Made by a program: the position numbers and the translations under genes. Below, piece by piece: positions 16,209-26,744 of a stretch of DNA of 64,000 nucleotides (position 1 is the stretch's first letter; each line of letters begins with the position of its first letter). The notes beneath the pieces were generated by a model, which was not told the origin of the DNA, searched no databases, and saw nothing but the letters and a program-made list of their open reading frames with translations. Location of the stretch: contig NZ_AJVF01000013.1 of NCBI RefSeq assembly GCF_000262045.1, positions 310,001 through 374,000 of the forward strand, given 5' to 3'. The DNA is from Bacillus siamensis KCTC 13613. GTDB lineage: Bacteria; Bacillota; Bacilli; Bacillales; Bacillaceae.

Positions 16209-18284
16209 CTACTTCTGTGGTTCTTCCTTATAATCGCATTCGACACATTGGACTTGTATGCCTTTTTTAAGCTTTTTCTCTACGAGCATATTTTCACATT
16301 TCGGGCATTTTCGTTCAATCGGTTTATCCCAAGATACGAAGTCACAGTCAGGATAACGGTCACAGCCGTAAAAGACGCGTTTCTTTTTTGATTTTCGTTC
16401 GACAATGTTTCCTTCATGACACTTAGGACATTTCACGCCGATTTGTTTAACAATCGGTTTTGTATTCCGGCAGTCAGGGAAGTTGGAGCACGCCATGAAT
16501 TTGCCGTACCGGCCCATTTTATAAACCATCCGAGAGCCGCATAACTCACAATCTTCGTCGGCGTATTCAGGTTCAATTTCCACTTCTTTCATTTCGGCTT
16601 CCGCTTTTTTCACACGCTTTTCGAAATCGGAATAGAAGCTGTCAATGATTTGAACCCATTCTGTCTGACCGTCTTCAACATGGTCAAGGTCTCTTTCCAT
16701 TTTTGCCGTGAATTCAACGTTAATGATTTCCGGGAAAAACTCCATGATGAGATCCAGTACAATCTGTCCGAGCTCAGTCGGCACAAACCGTTTATTGTCT
16801 AATGCCACGTAACCGCGCCGCTGGATCGTGTCAAGAGTCGGCGCATATGTGGAAGGACGGCCGATACCGAGTTCTTCAAGCGTTTTAACCAAGCGCGCCT
16901 CTGTGTAACGCGGCGGCGGCTGAGTAAAGTGCTGCTCGGGCTCAATATCTTTCGACAAAACCGTGTCTCCCTCTTTGAGGTCCGGAAGCATACGGTCTTT
17001 TTCTTCCAGCTGATCGTCTTTACCCTCTACATAGACTTTCATGAAGCCGGCGAATTTGACTTTACTTCCGTTTGCCCGGAATGTCAATCCGTTATTGCTG
17101 AGATCGACACTCATCGTATCCAGAACGGCTGGCGCCATCTGACTTGCAACAAAGCGCTCCCAAATCAGCTTGTATAATCTGAGCTGGTCTCTGCCAAGCA
17201 CCGCTTTTAAATCGGCAGGTTTTCTGAGTACTGAAGTCGGGCGGATCGCTTCGTGAGCATCTTGAGCGTTTTCATTTTTCTTTGCCGGTTTCCGTTTTCC
17301 CGCTAAGTACTCTTTTCCGTACGCCTGATCAATAAAAGCTGACGCCTCTTCAACGGCTGTGTTGGAAATCCTCGTTGAGTCCGTTCTCATATACGTGATG
17401 AGTCCGACTGTACCTTCTTTACCGAGATCAATTCCTTCATATAATTGCTGAGCGATCATCATCGTTTTCTTCGCTCTGAAATTCAGCTTTCTTGCAGCCT
17501 CCTGCTGCAGGGTGGACGTTGTAAACGGCAGAGCGGGGTTTCGTTTCCGCTCTTTTTTCGTAACCTTGTCTACTGTATACTTGTTGCCTTTCAGCTCAGC
17601 AAGAACGGCTTTTACGTCTTCTTCGCTTTTTAAAGGAAGCTTTTTGCCGTTTTTTCCGAAAAAGCCGGCTTCAAACGTCTCTTTTCCTTTTAGAAATGAG
17701 CCGGTAATCGTCCAGTACTCTTCAGGTTTAAAGTCGTTGATTTCCTTTTCCCGGTCAATGATGATCCGGAGCGCAACAGATTGCACGCGGCCCGCACTGA
17801 GGCCTTTTTTTACTTTTTTCCAAAGAATCGGGCTGATTTTGTATCCGACGAGTCTGTCTAGTATGCGGCGCGCCTGCTGCGCATCCACAAGATCCATGTT
17901 AATCATGCGCGGATGTTTAAATGATTCTTTAATGGCGTCTTTTGTTATTTCATTAAAGACGACCCGGCAGTCAGAGTTGAGATCCAGATCAAGACTGTGC
18001 GCGAGATGCCATGCAATCGCTTCCCCTTCTCTGTCGGGGTCGGCCGCGAGATAGACTTTTTTTGCTTTCTTTGCCGCTATTTTTAATTCTTTTAAAACAG
18101 GGCCTTTTCCGCGGATCGTAATATATTTCGGTTCAAAGTTCTGTTCGATGTCAACTCCCATTTGACTTTTTGGAAGATCCCGGACATGTCCCATTGAAGC
18201 TTTGACTTTATATTTCTTTCCTAAATAACGTTCAATCGTTTTCGCCTTTGCCGGCGATTCCACGATGACTAGATAATCAGACAT
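16209..18284 (-). CDS. topA: TopA, DNA topoisomerase I
   Basis: 691 aa from ATG 18284-18282 ([20 protein letters not shown]); an in-frame start 5 codons upstream lacks family support. Type IA topoisomerase that relaxes negative supercoils. TOPRIM motif with DPDREGE at residues 82-88, catalytic tyrosine Y298 in [12 protein letters not shown], and three C-terminal zinc-ribbon Cys4 modules (first CELCGS near 580). Follows dprA with a 180-nt gap holding its own promoter and ends in a terminator. Confidence 0.98.
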   Translation of the reverse strand: MSDYLVIVESPAKAKTIERYLGKKYKVKASMGHVRDLPKSQMGVDIEQNFEPKYITIRGKGPVLKELKIAAKKAKKVYLAADPDREGEAIAWHLAHSLDLDLNSDCRVVFNEITKDAIKESFKHPRMINMDLVDAQQARRILDRLVGYKISPILWKKVKKGLSAGRVQSVALRIIIDREKEINDFKPEEYWTITGSFLKGKETFEAGFFGKNGKKLPLKSEEDVKAVLAELKGNKYTVDKVTKKERKRNPALPFTTSTLQQEAARKLNFRAKKTMMIAQQLYEGIDLGKEGTVGLITYMRTDSTRISNTAVEEASAFIDQAYGKEYLAGKRKPAKKNENAQDAHEAIRPTSVLRKPADLKAVLGRDQLRLYKLIWERFVASQMAPAVLDTMSVDLSNNGLTFRANGSKVKFAGFMKVYVEGKDDQLEEKDRMLPDLKEGDTVLSKDIEPEQHFTQPPPRYTEARLVKTLEELGIGRPSTYAPTLDTIQRRGYVALDNKRFVPTELGQIVLDLIMEFFPEIINVEFTAKMERDLDHVEDGQTEWVQIIDSFYSDFEKRVKKAEAEMKEVEIEPEYADEDCELCGSRMVYKMGRYGKFMACSNFPDCRNTKPIVKQIGVKCPKCHEGNIVERKSKKKRVFYGCDRYPDCDFVSWDKPIERKCPKCENMLVEKKLKKGIQVQCVECDYKEEPQK

Positions 18285-18428
18285 TTTCATCCCCCTCAAG
18301 AGGTGTTCTCTCTCTTTTCAAGTATCAATTCATTTTAGAGCTGCCTTTTTATGGCTTTCAACATTTCATTCTTTATGATGAACGTCATTTTATACATGAA
18401 AATAATGTGCAACTTTAAATCCTCACTA

Positions 18429-18457
18429 TTATTAAATATTACAATACCGTTTGTCAA
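18429..18457 (-). promoter_or_regulatory. Candidate topA promoter with palindrome over the -35
   Basis: Minus strand: perfect -35 TTGACA at 18457-18452, 17-bp spacer, weak -10 TAATAA at 18434-18429. The -35 is embedded in the 13-bp palindrome CGTTTGTCAAACG (18448-18460), just after the dprA stop. The 140-nt leader up to topA has no ORF that I can support. Confidence 0.5.
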
Positions 18458-18465
18458 ACGATATT

Positions 18466-19365
18466 TCAAAAGGGTTCCGTATACTGAACGCCTCGGGCGG
18501 TCAGCTCTCCGTCAATATCCTCTGCGCACAATACAGCTTTTGCCCCTTCTTGAATGAGTTTTATAGGTCCTCCGGAATATGGATTAAATATGGAACCGGG
18601 AACGGCAAATACCTCTCTCCCTTGATCGAGGGCCTGATAAGCTGTGATTAATGAACCGCTTTTTTCTTTTCCCTGCACGACTACAATTCCTTCACTTAAT
18701 CCGCTGATTATACGGTTTCTCATCGGAAAGTGCCACTTTTTCGGCTTTGTTTCAGGAGGATGTTCTGAGAGTAGGAGGTGGTGTTCAGCCATGTATTCTG
18801 CTAACAGGAGATTTTCCCGGGGATAAATGTGATGGAATCCGCCGGCTATCACGCCGATCGTAAGCCCTTTTGCCCTGATGCTCGCCTTATGAGACAATCC
18901 GTCTATGCCGGATGCAAGCCCGCTTACGATGACCCAGCCTTTTTTTGAGAGTTCGGCGGTAAGATGCCCAACCGCTTTTATTCCGTCTTCCGTCGGTTTC
19001 CGCGTGCCCACAATCCCAATTTTTCGGCCTTTTTCAAGAAGCTGCGTATTCCCTTTTACAAACAAGACGGCCGGCGGATCATAAATCGTTTTAAGCCATG
19101 AAGGATAACGGCTTGATGAAATCGGAATGACAGTAATGCCTTCGCGGCGGTATTCGGACAGAACTTCATCGAGTTCCGAATCCTTGCGCTCTATTTCTCG
19201 AAAAATGGCTTTCGGAGCTGTTTTCCCTTCTGACAAAACGGTTAATGGATGCGGATCCCGTAAAAAAGACAGGGAGTGATCAGCTTTCCACCATTTTAAT
19301 AGAAGAGACGGGGAAATAATTTGATTGATACTGCAGACCATTAAACAGCGCGATGCTTGATCCAA
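18466..19365 (-). CDS. dprA: DprA/Smf, DNA-processing protein A for transformation
   Basis: 299 aa from TTG 19365-19363. The frame is open for 30 codons farther upstream, into the sucD terminator, but GAGGAGGT followed 8 nt later by TTG GAT CAA GCA fits the family start and length. DprA loads RecA on incoming single-stranded DNA during competence. The Rossmann-like LOG-type domain is at about 80-290 with KIGIVGTRKPTEDG near 110, GWVIVSGLASGIDGLSH near 145 and AFPMRN-type block HFPMRNRIISGLSEGIVVV near 210. Lies between sucD and topA. Confidence 0.95.
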   Translation of the reverse strand: MDQASRCLMVCSINQIISPSLLLKWWKADHSLSFLRDPHPLTVLSEGKTAPKAIFREIERKDSELDEVLSEYRREGITVIPISSSRYPSWLKTIYDPPAVLFVKGNTQLLEKGRKIGIVGTRKPTEDGIKAVGHLTAELSKKGWVIVSGLASGIDGLSHKASIRAKGLTIGVIAGGFHHIYPRENLLLAEYMAEHHLLLSEHPPETKPKKWHFPMRNRIISGLSEGIVVVQGKEKSGSLITAYQALDQGREVFAVPGSIFNPYSGGPIKLIQEGAKAVLCAEDIDGELTARGVQYTEPF

Positions 19366-19393
19366 ATCTGGCAACCTCCTCTTTTTTTCACAG

Positions 19394-19430
19394 TAAAAAC
19401 AGGAACAGCCGTTACGGCTGCCCCTGCTTC
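19394..19430 (-). terminator. Intrinsic terminator after sucD
   Basis: Minus strand stem CAGGGGCAGCCG / CGGCTGTTCCTG (two mismatches) with a TAA loop, then TTTTT. Lies between the sucD stop and the dprA start, so dprA depends on read-through or a promoter I do not see. Confidence 0.9.
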
Positions 19431-19432
19431 GT

Positions 19433-20335
19433 TCAGTGAGTTTTGCACGTTTCAAATAAGCCTTTTTCTTTTAACACCTTAATCAGCGTTTCGCCCATTA
19501 CAGAAGGGGTTTCCGCCACTTCAATCCCGCAGGCGTTCATTGTTTTGACTTTTTCTTCTGCCGTGCCTTTTCCTCCGGAGATGATGGCGCCCGCATGGCC
19601 CATGCGTTTTCCCGGAGGAGCGGTTTTACCGCCGATAAAGCCGACAACAGGCTTCGTCATGTTTGCTTTCACCCACTCAGCCGCTTCCTCTTCAGCTGTG
19701 CCGCCGATTTCTCCGATCATGATGACGGCATGTGTTTCAGGATCTTCATTGAACGCTTTTAACACGTCAATAAAGTTCGTGCCGTTGACCGGGTCACCGC
19801 CGATTCCTACAGCAGTAGATTGGCCTACGCCGGCTTCTGAAAGCTGATGGACGGCCTCGTATGTCAATGTTCCCGAACGGGATACAACGCCTACATGCCC
19901 CTTCTTATGAATGTATCCCGGCATAATGCCGATTTTGCATTCTTCAGGCGTAATAACACCCGGGCAGTTCGGCCCTATTAATCTCGTTTTCTTGCCTTCC
20001 ATAAAGCGCTTCACTTTCACCATGTCCAAAACCGGGATGTGCTCAGTGATACAAATGACAAGATCAATTTCCGCGTCAACCGCTTCCATAATTGCGTCCG
20101 CCGCAAATGGAGCCGGCACGTAAATGACTGACGCATCAGCGCCTGTTGTACGAACCGCTTCTGCGACCGTATTGAATACCGGTACGCCTTCCGCCTCCGT
20201 TCCGCCTTTACCAGGTGTTACACCGCCAACGATATTCGTGCCGTATTCCAGCATCTGCTTTGTATGAAATAAAGCGGTAGAACCTGTAATCCCCTGTACA
20301 ATAACTCTCGTATCTTTATTGATAAAAACACTCAT
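19433..20335 (-). CDS. sucD: SucD, succinyl-CoA synthetase alpha subunit
   Basis: 300 aa. With SucC converts succinyl-CoA to succinate with formation of nucleoside triphosphate in the TCA cycle. CoA-binding Rossmann domain at about 5-125 ([18 protein letters not shown]), and the active-site histidine H247 in [11 protein letters not shown], which is phosphorylated during catalysis. Lies 28 nt downstream of sucC and is followed by a terminator, so sucCD forms a two-gene unit. Confidence 0.98.
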   Translation of the reverse strand: MSVFINKDTRVIVQGITGSTALFHTKQMLEYGTNIVGGVTPGKGGTEAEGVPVFNTVAEAVRTTGADASVIYVPAPFAADAIMEAVDAEIDLVICITEHIPVLDMVKVKRFMEGKKTRLIGPNCPGVITPEECKIGIMPGYIHKKGHVGVVSRSGTLTYEAVHQLSEAGVGQSTAVGIGGDPVNGTNFIDVLKAFNEDPETHAVIMIGEIGGTAEEEAAEWVKANMTKPVVGFIGGKTAPPGKRMGHAGAIISGGKGTAEEKVKTMNACGIEVAETPSVMGETLIKVLKEKGLFETCKTH

Positions 20336-20363
20336 TATCTGGTCCCCTGCCTTTCATTCTTTC

Positions 20364-21521
20364 CTAAACTAAGGATACGATTTTCTGCGCGCCGTCTGCC
20401 ATTGATTCCGCAGATGTAATGTTTAAGCCTGATTCATTCAGGATTTTCTTTCCTAAATCTACGTTTGTCCCTTCAAGGCGCACGACCAGCGGCAATGTCA
20501 ATCCGACTTGTCTCGTCGCTTCAACAACGCCCTCGGCGATGACATCGCACTTCATGATGCCTCCGAAAATATTTACGAAAATTCCTTTTACGTTTTGATC
20601 GGAAAGAATGATTTTAAAAGCTTCCGTAACTTTTTCTGCGGTTGCGCCGCCCCCGACATCCAGGAAGTTTGCAGGTTCTCCGCCGTAGTGTTTAATAATA
20701 TCCATTGTAGACATCGCAAGACCCGCGCCGTTTACCATACAGCCGATATTTCCATCAAGGGAAATGTAGCTCAGATCGTATTTTGACGCTTCGATTTCTT
20801 TCGGGTCTTCTTCATCTAAATCTCTGTATTCCATAATATCTTTTTGTCTGTATAACGCATTGCTGTCAAAGTTCAGCTTAGCATCGAGCGCCATGACGTT
20901 TCCGTCTCCCGTGACGACGAGAGGGTTGATCTCGGCGATGGAGCAGTCCTTCTCAACAAATGCTTTATATAAACCGAGCATAAATTTAGCGGCTTTGCCG
21001 ACAAGCTCTTTCGGGATGTTAATTGCGAATGCAATTTCCCTTGCCTGATAGCCTTGAAGGCCGACAGCCGGATCAATAACCGCTTTTTTAATTTTTTCAG
21101 GTGTTTTTTCCGCTACTTCTTCAATCTCCGTTCCGCCTTCTTCAGACGCCATTAAAACGATTCTTGAAGTGGCGCGGTCAAGTACAAGCCCGACATAGTA
21201 TTCCTTTTTAATATCGCAGCCTTCTTCAATAAGTAAGCGTTTTATTACTTGTCCGTCCGGACCCGTTTGATGGGTGACGAGCGTCTTGCCTAACAGTTCT
21301 TCAGCATACCCCTTCACTTCATCTATTGTTTTTGCAATCTTTACCCCACCAGCTTTGCCTCGGCCGCCAGCATGGATTTGCGCCTTTACGACATAAACCG
21401 AGCTTGACAGGCTCTCTGCTTTTTCAACTGCTTCCTCTGCTGTAAAAGCCACTTTACCTTCAGGAACAGACACCCCGTATTTTCTGAGGACTTCTTTTCC
21501 TTGGTACTCATGGATATTCAT
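20364..21521 (-). CDS. sucC: SucC, succinyl-CoA synthetase beta subunit
   Basis: 385 aa from ATG 21521-21519 ([20 protein letters not shown]); an in-frame start 9 codons upstream lacks family support. ATP-grasp domain at about 1-240 ([19 protein letters not shown] near 43-61) and the CoA-ligase domain at about 245-385 ([18 protein letters not shown] near 318). The RBS GGAGG lies just before the ATG. First gene of sucCD with its own SigmaA-like promoter about 50-80 nt upstream. Confidence 0.98.
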   Translation of the reverse strand: MNIHEYQGKEVLRKYGVSVPEGKVAFTAEEAVEKAESLSSSVYVVKAQIHAGGRGKAGGVKIAKTIDEVKGYAEELLGKTLVTHQTGPDGQVIKRLLIEEGCDIKKEYYVGLVLDRATSRIVLMASEEGGTEIEEVAEKTPEKIKKAVIDPAVGLQGYQAREIAFAINIPKELVGKAAKFMLGLYKAFVEKDCSIAEINPLVVTGDGNVMALDAKLNFDSNALYRQKDIMEYRDLDEEDPKEIEASKYDLSYISLDGNIGCMVNGAGLAMSTMDIIKHYGGEPANFLDVGGGATAEKVTEAFKIILSDQNVKGIFVNIFGGIMKCDVIAEGVVEATRQVGLTLPLVVRLEGTNVDLGKKILNESGLNITSAESMADGAQKIVSLV

Positions 21522-21571
21522 TTCCCATCCTCCTAACTTATGTAGCAAAACTAAAAATAGACTGCGCTTTC

Positions 21572-21600
21572 ATTCTATATAATACTGGAAGAATTGTCTA
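21572..21600 (-). promoter_or_regulatory. SigmaA-type promoter of sucCD
   Basis: Minus strand: -35 TAGACA (5/6), 17-bp spacer, -10 TAGAAT (5/6), about 50 nt ahead of sucC. It is the best match in the 170-nt gap between ylqH and sucC. Farther upstream at 21647-21661 is an 11/15 match to the CodY box (TATTTTCAATAAAAT). Confidence 0.7.
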
Positions 21601-21695
21601 GGGTTCAAAACAAAATCTTTATATCCTTCCGAACATTCTAACTTTTATTTTATTGAAAATATAAATTTATACGGAGTCCGGGAAATGAATGTTCC

Positions 21696-21977
21696 TTATT
21701 TTTCGTTTTTCAGGCTTTCATCCAGTCGGTAAACAAATGAAAAAATTTCAGCAACGGTCTCATAAAGCGCTTCCGGTATCTGATCGTCGACCGTCAAATG
21801 GCGCATTAATTCGACAAGGGTTCTGTCTTCCTGAATGGGAACCCCCGCCTTCTCAGCTTCTTTTATGATATTTTCTGCGACATGCCCCCTGCCTGTTGCG
21901 ACAACCTTTGGGGCTTGGTCTTTCTGCCGGTCGTAATGCAGGGCGACAGCTCTTCTTAACGGCGTTTGCTCTTTCAT
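21696..21977 (-). CDS. ylqH: YlqH, FlhB cytoplasmic-domain-like protein
   Basis: 93 aa. Resembles the cytoplasmic, substrate-specificity domain of the flagellar export protein FlhB (RRAVALHYDRQKDQAPKVVATGRGHVAENIIKEAEKAGVPIQED read in blocks), without the membrane part. The autocleavage motif NPTH of true FlhB is not present; the equivalent position reads DQAP. The start overlaps the ylqG stop by 4 nt (ATGA). Function unknown; the pairing with FliK-like ylqG suggests a shared export-switch-like origin. Confidence 0.88.
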   Translation of the reverse strand: MKEQTPLRRAVALHYDRQKDQAPKVVATGRGHVAENIIKEAEKAGVPIQEDRTLVELMRHLTVDDQIPEALYETVAEIFSFVYRLDESLKNEK

Positions 21978-23677
21978 ATTTTCACATCCACTTTTCGTCC
22001 GCCGTCTTTTTCTATAAACTCTTCCACAAGAGCGCTCTGGTCTTTCGGTCGCCGCTTTTTAGCCGTAACGCCCGACAGACTGAAGCCCGTTTCTTTTACA
22101 GCCTCTTTTAAAGCCGGTACGAGAGGGTCGATGGCCGCCTGAAGCTCAAAATCGGTCTCAACCGTAATGGTCATTACATTTTGCTGAATCATACAGTCCA
22201 CAACGGTTTCTTGCAGCGTTTCAAGATGCAGCAAAAACAGGAGCCTGCAATGTGACGGATCAAGTTTTCCGTCAGGCTTCTTCCGTCCTTTAAAGAGAAC
22301 TGTGATGTCATTCTCATACGCGGACGCTCCCAACGGAAATGACAGCACCATCTGCGTAAAAGATGGATTCTGCTGCTCAATAAACAGCTGTCCGTTTAAT
22401 TTATGAATGAGCGGTTCTGCCTCTTGTTTAACGGATTGGGGCGCGTCTTGAAGCGTCCGGACGGCTTGGAGAGCCGTTTTCAGCGCTTGTTTCTCCGGCT
22501 GCGGAGCCGCGCCTTTTTCAAGCGCTGTAATGAATGATAATTCATCACGGGTGCCCAGCCCTTTTTTGATTCTTTGCAAAAGGCTTAATACGTCATGTTT
22601 TTCCGCATATTTCAGTTCAGTAAGCTGAACGGCTTTTTCGAAAACAGCCGCCTCCTGTTCTGTCAGATGTACGTTTTGGAGAACAGGTGCTGTTTTGGAT
22701 GTTTTATCTTGAGAAATGAAAGCCTTGATGATGTCCGCCGTTTCTTTTACGGGACGGTTTTCATTCTTTTCGGCTGATGTCATTAATTTTTCGATAAGCT
22801 GTCTTGCCGCTTTTTCAGGCAGCTCCGTATCTGTCCGGGCACGCGGAGGAGAAGGGCGGCTTGTGGCTGCCTTTACGTTTTCACTAGTCTCTCGGACAAT
22901 TGGTGATTGTTTTAATTCCGTCCGTTCTCCTTTATCCATCGGCCCGGTTTCTGAAATCGGCATGCGTGCGGTCTCGGCAAGCTTCTTCAAGAGGCGCTCT
23001 GCATGAAGATCCGTTTCCGCGTCTAACACGTCAGAAACCGCCTCTTGAAGCGCGGACAGCTCTTTTGCCGATTGCGGAGCCTGATTGATTGCCTGAAGCA
23101 GTCCGGAAAGAAGGCGGCGGGTCGGAACCGGAAATTTAACAGCATGAATAGCTGACAAGACTTCAGGGTGCGCGGGCAGTTCCCGTTTCAGCGCAAATAC
23201 GATTGTTTCTGCCGCCTTTTTCGACTCGGCGGCCGGAAGCGATTCAGCCCAGCGGATGCAGGCTTTGAGGCTGTTTTCCGTCATCGGCAGCTTCTGCTGC
23301 ATAAACGTTTCGGCAATCTGCAGAGATACCGGGTTCGGTTTGACGGAAAGAGCATTTAACAGTCTTCCCGCCGCTTCCTGAACGGTTTTCGGGCTTCCAT
23401 CAAATTGGTCAACAACATGAAGCCGGCCTATTTTTTCCGCCGGCTGTCTGTCATAAGAAAACCAGTAATATGCCTGAGGACGGAGGGCGGTTTCAAGCTT
23501 TCCCTGCATCGTCCGGCCGCCGATTTGGATAAGCGCGCTTTGATCGTCCAGCAAACGGAGAACCTTCCCTAACAGCAGTCTTTTTTCGCCGCTGTCTTTA
23601 CCGCCGTCTTGCCGATCCTGAGAGATTTCCGCCGTCAGCTGTCTGAAAGCCGCTTGGATTTCGCCGCTTATGTTCAT
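21974..23677 (-). CDS. ylqG: YlqG, FliK-like protein of unknown function
   Basis: 567 aa. Soluble, rich in A, E, K, L, Q and R, no membrane segment. The C-terminal third (about residues 420-555) has the shape of a FliK/Flg_hook domain (FLLHLETLQETVVDCMIQQNVMTITVETD in blocks), and the N-terminus (GKVLRLLDDQSALIQIGGRTMQGKLE) looks like a small beta-rich domain. Lies 16 nt downstream of rnhB and overlaps ylqH. I recall the 168 protein as a little shorter. The role is not known to me; the call rests on synteny and weak domain resemblance. Confidence 0.85.
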   Translation of the reverse strand: MNISGEIQAAFRQLTAEISQDRQDGGKDSGEKRLLLGKVLRLLDDQSALIQIGGRTMQGKLETALRPQAYYWFSYDRQPAEKIGRLHVVDQFDGSPKTVQEAAGRLLNALSVKPNPVSLQIAETFMQQKLPMTENSLKACIRWAESLPAAESKKAAETIVFALKRELPAHPEVLSAIHAVKFPVPTRRLLSGLLQAINQAPQSAKELSALQEAVSDVLDAETDLHAERLLKKLAETARMPISETGPMDKGERTELKQSPIVRETSENVKAATSRPSPPRARTDTELPEKAARQLIEKLMTSAEKNENRPVKETADIIKAFISQDKTSKTAPVLQNVHLTEQEAAVFEKAVQLTELKYAEKHDVLSLLQRIKKGLGTRDELSFITALEKGAAPQPEKQALKTALQAVRTLQDAPQSVKQEAEPLIHKLNGQLFIEQQNPSFTQMVLSFPLGASAYENDITVLFKGRKKPDGKLDPSHCRLLFLLHLETLQETVVDCMIQQNVMTITVETDFELQAAIDPLVPALKEAVKETGFSLSGVTAKKRRPKDQSALVEEFIEKDGGRKVDVKI

Positions 23678-23693
23678 GTCTTAAGCCTCTTTT

Positions 23694-24461
23694 CTAACAA
23701 TAAGATTGAACGGGAGCGAATGTTTTTCGGTGAATAGTTGTCGGTCCGTATGCCTGAAGAGCTTCAAGATGTTCTTTCGTTCCGTAGCCCTTATTTTTTT
23801 CAAAGCCGTACATGGGATAGGTTTTGGCGTATTCCGCCATGAGACGGTCCCGCGTTACTTTAGCAATGCAGGCTCCGGCGGCAATTGACACGCTTTTGGC
23901 ATCCCCTTTTATAACAGATGACTGCGGAATGTCCAGCGGTAGCGTCATGGCATCTGCAAGCAGATAATCAGGTGTTTCCGATAAAGCATTGACCGCTTTT
24001 ACCATCGCGAGTCTCGCGGCCTCATAAATGTTGATCCGGTCAATGACATCCGCATGGACAATGCCTACTCCTATCGCTGTGGCTTCTTCCGTAATCCGAT
24101 CGTAATACTCCCCGAGCTTCTTTTCCGACAGTTTCTTCGAGTCCGTGAGTCCGAGAATCTCGCATTCTGCCGGCAAAATGACAGCACCTGCGACAACCGG
24201 TCCGGCAAGCGGCCCTCTTCCCGCTTCGTCAACGCCTGCAATCAGGCGGAAGCCCTTTTTGTATGACAGCCTTTCGTATGCCGTCATGTTCAGCCACTGC
24301 TCTTTAAGGGCTTTTTCCTTCGCGTGTTTTTTCAGCCATTGCTCTAAAAGCGTCTGTACGCTTTTTCTCGGATCTTTTTCACATTGGGCAATGAAGGGGT
24401 CTCTTTCATCTTTGACCTCTTGCAGGCGTTCTTTTACGCTTTTTACGGTTAATGTATTCAC
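23694..24461 (-). CDS. rnhB: RnhB, ribonuclease HII
   Basis: 255 aa. Cuts 5' of single ribonucleotides in DNA and removes RNA from RNA:DNA hybrids. Active-site motif DEAGRGPLAGPVV starts at D78-E79, and later conserved blocks LLADAMTL, IKGDAKSVSIAAGACIAKVTRD in parts, and YGFEKNKGYGTKEH identify RNase HII. An N-terminal extension of about 70 residues is typical of Bacillus RnhB. Follows rbgA by 72 nt that contain a terminator, and precedes ylqG. Confidence 0.97.
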   Translation of the reverse strand: MNTLTVKSVKERLQEVKDERDPFIAQCEKDPRKSVQTLLEQWLKKHAKEKALKEQWLNMTAYERLSYKKGFRLIAGVDEAGRGPLAGPVVAGAVILPAECEILGLTDSKKLSEKKLGEYYDRITEEATAIGVGIVHADVIDRINIYEAARLAMVKAVNALSETPDYLLADAMTLPLDIPQSSVIKGDAKSVSIAAGACIAKVTRDRLMAEYAKTYPMYGFEKNKGYGTKEHLEALQAYGPTTIHRKTFAPVQSYC

Positions 24462-24504
24462 GTTCTCTTCTCCCTTACATTATGTATATCGGTATTCTGC
24501 GGAA

Positions 24505-24537
24505 AAAATAAAGACCCGCATCGCTGCGCGTCTTTAT
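24505..24537 (-). terminator. Intrinsic terminator after rbgA
   Basis: Begins at the rbgA TAA: stem AAAGACGCGC / GCGGGTCTTT with loop AGCGAT, then ATTTTTT on the minus strand. Some read-through to rnhB is likely since no clear promoter is seen in the remaining 40 nt. Confidence 0.85.
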
Positions 24538-25382
24538 TCTGATGGTGTTTCAAATGAAAGCCTGCCGAACTTTTCCGTCCGGATGTCCCGGATGATGACT
24601 TCTGTCGTTTTATCGTAGTCAATCAGTCCGCCGCCCATTAAACAGCCGCGTTTTTCACCGATCGCGTCAAAAAGAGCGGCAATATCCTCAGGGATTTCCT
24701 GAAGTCCGTAACGCTCCTTTAGGCGGTCTGGATAATGCTCTTCCAGAAAGCGCAGCCCGAAAATGGCCACATCCTGCAGGTTGATAATGGAATCTTTAAT
24801 CGCCCCGGTGATCGCCAGGCGCAAACCGACAAGCTCGTCTTCAAATTTAGGCCATAAAATCCCCGGTGTATCGAGCAGCTCTAATTCCTTGCCTACCTTT
24901 ACCCACTGCTGGGAAGTGGTAATGCCGGGCCTGTCTCCCGTCTTGGCAATGTTTTTTTTGGCCAGACGGTTGATGAGCGTAGATTTCCCGACGTTCGGAA
25001 TGCCGATGATTAATGCGCGGATCGCTCTTGGCTTAATGCCTTTTGCTTTCATTTTATCGAACTTATCTTTCAGCAGTTCTTTCGAGGACGGCACGATTTG
25101 ATGCAGCCCCTGTCCGTTAACGGAGTTTATTGAAAGAGAGGGAATCCCCTGTCCCTGAAAGTGATCCTTCCATTGGGCCGTTACAGCCGCATCGGCCTTA
25201 TCGGCTTTATTTAAAAGCATAATGCGCGGCTTATTTTTTAAAATTTCCTCAATCATCGGGTTTCTCGATGACATCGGTATTCTCGCATCCACCAATTCGT
25301 AGACGATATCAATTAACTTCAGTTTTTCTGTTACTTCCCGTCTCGCTTTAGCCATATGGCCCGGGAACCATTGAATGGTCAT
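24534..25382 (-). CDS. rbgA: RbgA (YlqF), 50S ribosome assembly GTPase
   Basis: 282 aa. Circularly permuted GTPase required for a late step of 50S subunit assembly. The permuted order is visible: G4 NKAD at residues 58-61 comes before G1 GIPNVGKST at 127-135 and G3 DTPG at 171-174. The N-terminus [13 protein letters not shown] is the family hallmark. C-terminal RNA-binding (ANTAR-like) domain at about 200-280. Lies downstream of rplS behind the L19 terminator. Confidence 0.98.
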   Translation of the reverse strand: MTIQWFPGHMAKARREVTEKLKLIDIVYELVDARIPMSSRNPMIEEILKNKPRIMLLNKADKADAAVTAQWKDHFQGQGIPSLSINSVNGQGLHQIVPSSKELLKDKFDKMKAKGIKPRAIRALIIGIPNVGKSTLINRLAKKNIAKTGDRPGITTSQQWVKVGKELELLDTPGILWPKFEDELVGLRLAITGAIKDSIINLQDVAIFGLRFLEEHYPDRLKERYGLQEIPEDIAALFDAIGEKRGCLMGGGLIDYDKTTEVIIRDIRTEKFGRLSFETPSE

Positions 25383-25477
25383 GTGACTTCGACACCTGCC
25401 TTATTTGCCGGAACTGTATGTCCCGGTGATCTCTTATGTATTTTACGTTGCTTGTTCCGCTTTTACAAATGTCATAT

Positions 25478-25513
25478 AAAAAAAGAGCCTGTTACGGGTA
25501 ACAAGCTCTTTTC
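25478..25513 (-). terminator. Intrinsic terminator after rplS
   Basis: Minus strand: AAAAGAGC..GTTAC loop GTAAC..GCTCTTTT followed by seven T. Starts about 12 nt after the rplS stop. Confidence 0.93.
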
Positions 25514-25524
25514 GTTCGTTATCA

Positions 25525-26006
<482 letters not shown>

Positions 26007-26012
26007 TAGAAT

Positions 26013-26744
26013 CTATTCGTTTTCCCACTCGGAAATCCATTTTCTTTGCTCATCGGTGAGAGGATAGTTTTCAAGAAGATCCGGACGTCTTAAAAAGGTT
26101 CTTCTGATTGATTCTTTATTGCGCCATTCTTTTATTTTGGCATGGTTGCCGGACAGAAGCATCTCAGGCACTTTTAAGCCTTTATAATCTGCAGGCCTTG
26201 TATAATGCGGATGCTCTAAAAGCCCCGTGCTGAAGGAATCCTCCACGTGGGATGCTTCTTTTCCGAGGACGCCCGGCAAAAGCCTGACAACACTGTCGGC
26301 AATCATCATGGCAGGGAGCTCTCCACCTGTCAGCACAAAATCCCCGATGGAGATTTCATCCGTGACAAGGTGTTCCCGGATCCGTTCATCATACCCTTCA
26401 TAATGTCCGCAAATAAACATCAGATGTTCCTCTTCCGCCAGCTCCTCGGCTTTCTTCTGCGTATAACGTTCACCTTGCGGGCAGACGAGAATAATGCGCG
26501 GCTTGGCATCCGTACCGGCTGTCAGCTTTTCAACGGCATCAAACACAGGCTGCGGCTTTAACACCATCCCGGCTCCCCCGCCGTACGGGTAATCATCAAC
26601 CGTTTGGTGTTTATTATCCGAAAAAGCCCGGAAATTGATGACGTCAAAACGGACAGCCTCTTTTTCCTGTGCTTTTTGCAGGATGGATGAGCCGAGAACC
26701 CCTTGAAACATCTCGGGAAACAGTGTTAAAAAGTCGATTTTCAT
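26013..26744 (-). CDS. trmD: TrmD, tRNA (guanine-37-N1) methyltransferase
   Basis: 243 aa. SAM-dependent SPOUT enzyme that methylates G37 next to the anticodon. [20 protein letters not shown] is the family start, [18 protein letters not shown] lies at about 51-68, and the trefoil-knot block [12 protein letters not shown] at about 111-122 with [15 protein letters not shown] following. Overlaps rimM by 4 nt, so the two tRNA/ribosome maturation proteins are coupled. Confidence 0.98.
   Translation of the reverse strand: MKIDFLTLFPEMFQGVLGSSILQKAQEKEAVRFDVINFRAFSDNKHQTVDDYPYGGGAGMVLKPQPVFDAVEKLTAGTDAKPRIILVCPQGERYTQKKAEELAEEEHLMFICGHYEGYDERIREHLVTDEISIGDFVLTGGELPAMMIADSVVRLLPGVLGKEASHVEDSFSTGLLEHPHYTRPADYKGLKVPEMLLSGNHAKIKEWRNKESIRRTFLRRPDLLENYPLTDEQRKWISEWENE

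Noticed and set aside
17512-18054. 180-codon open frame on the plus strand
   Set aside because: It lies wholly antisense to the TOPRIM and active-site part of topA, and has no ribosome binding site or recognisable domain; a shadow of a conserved gene.
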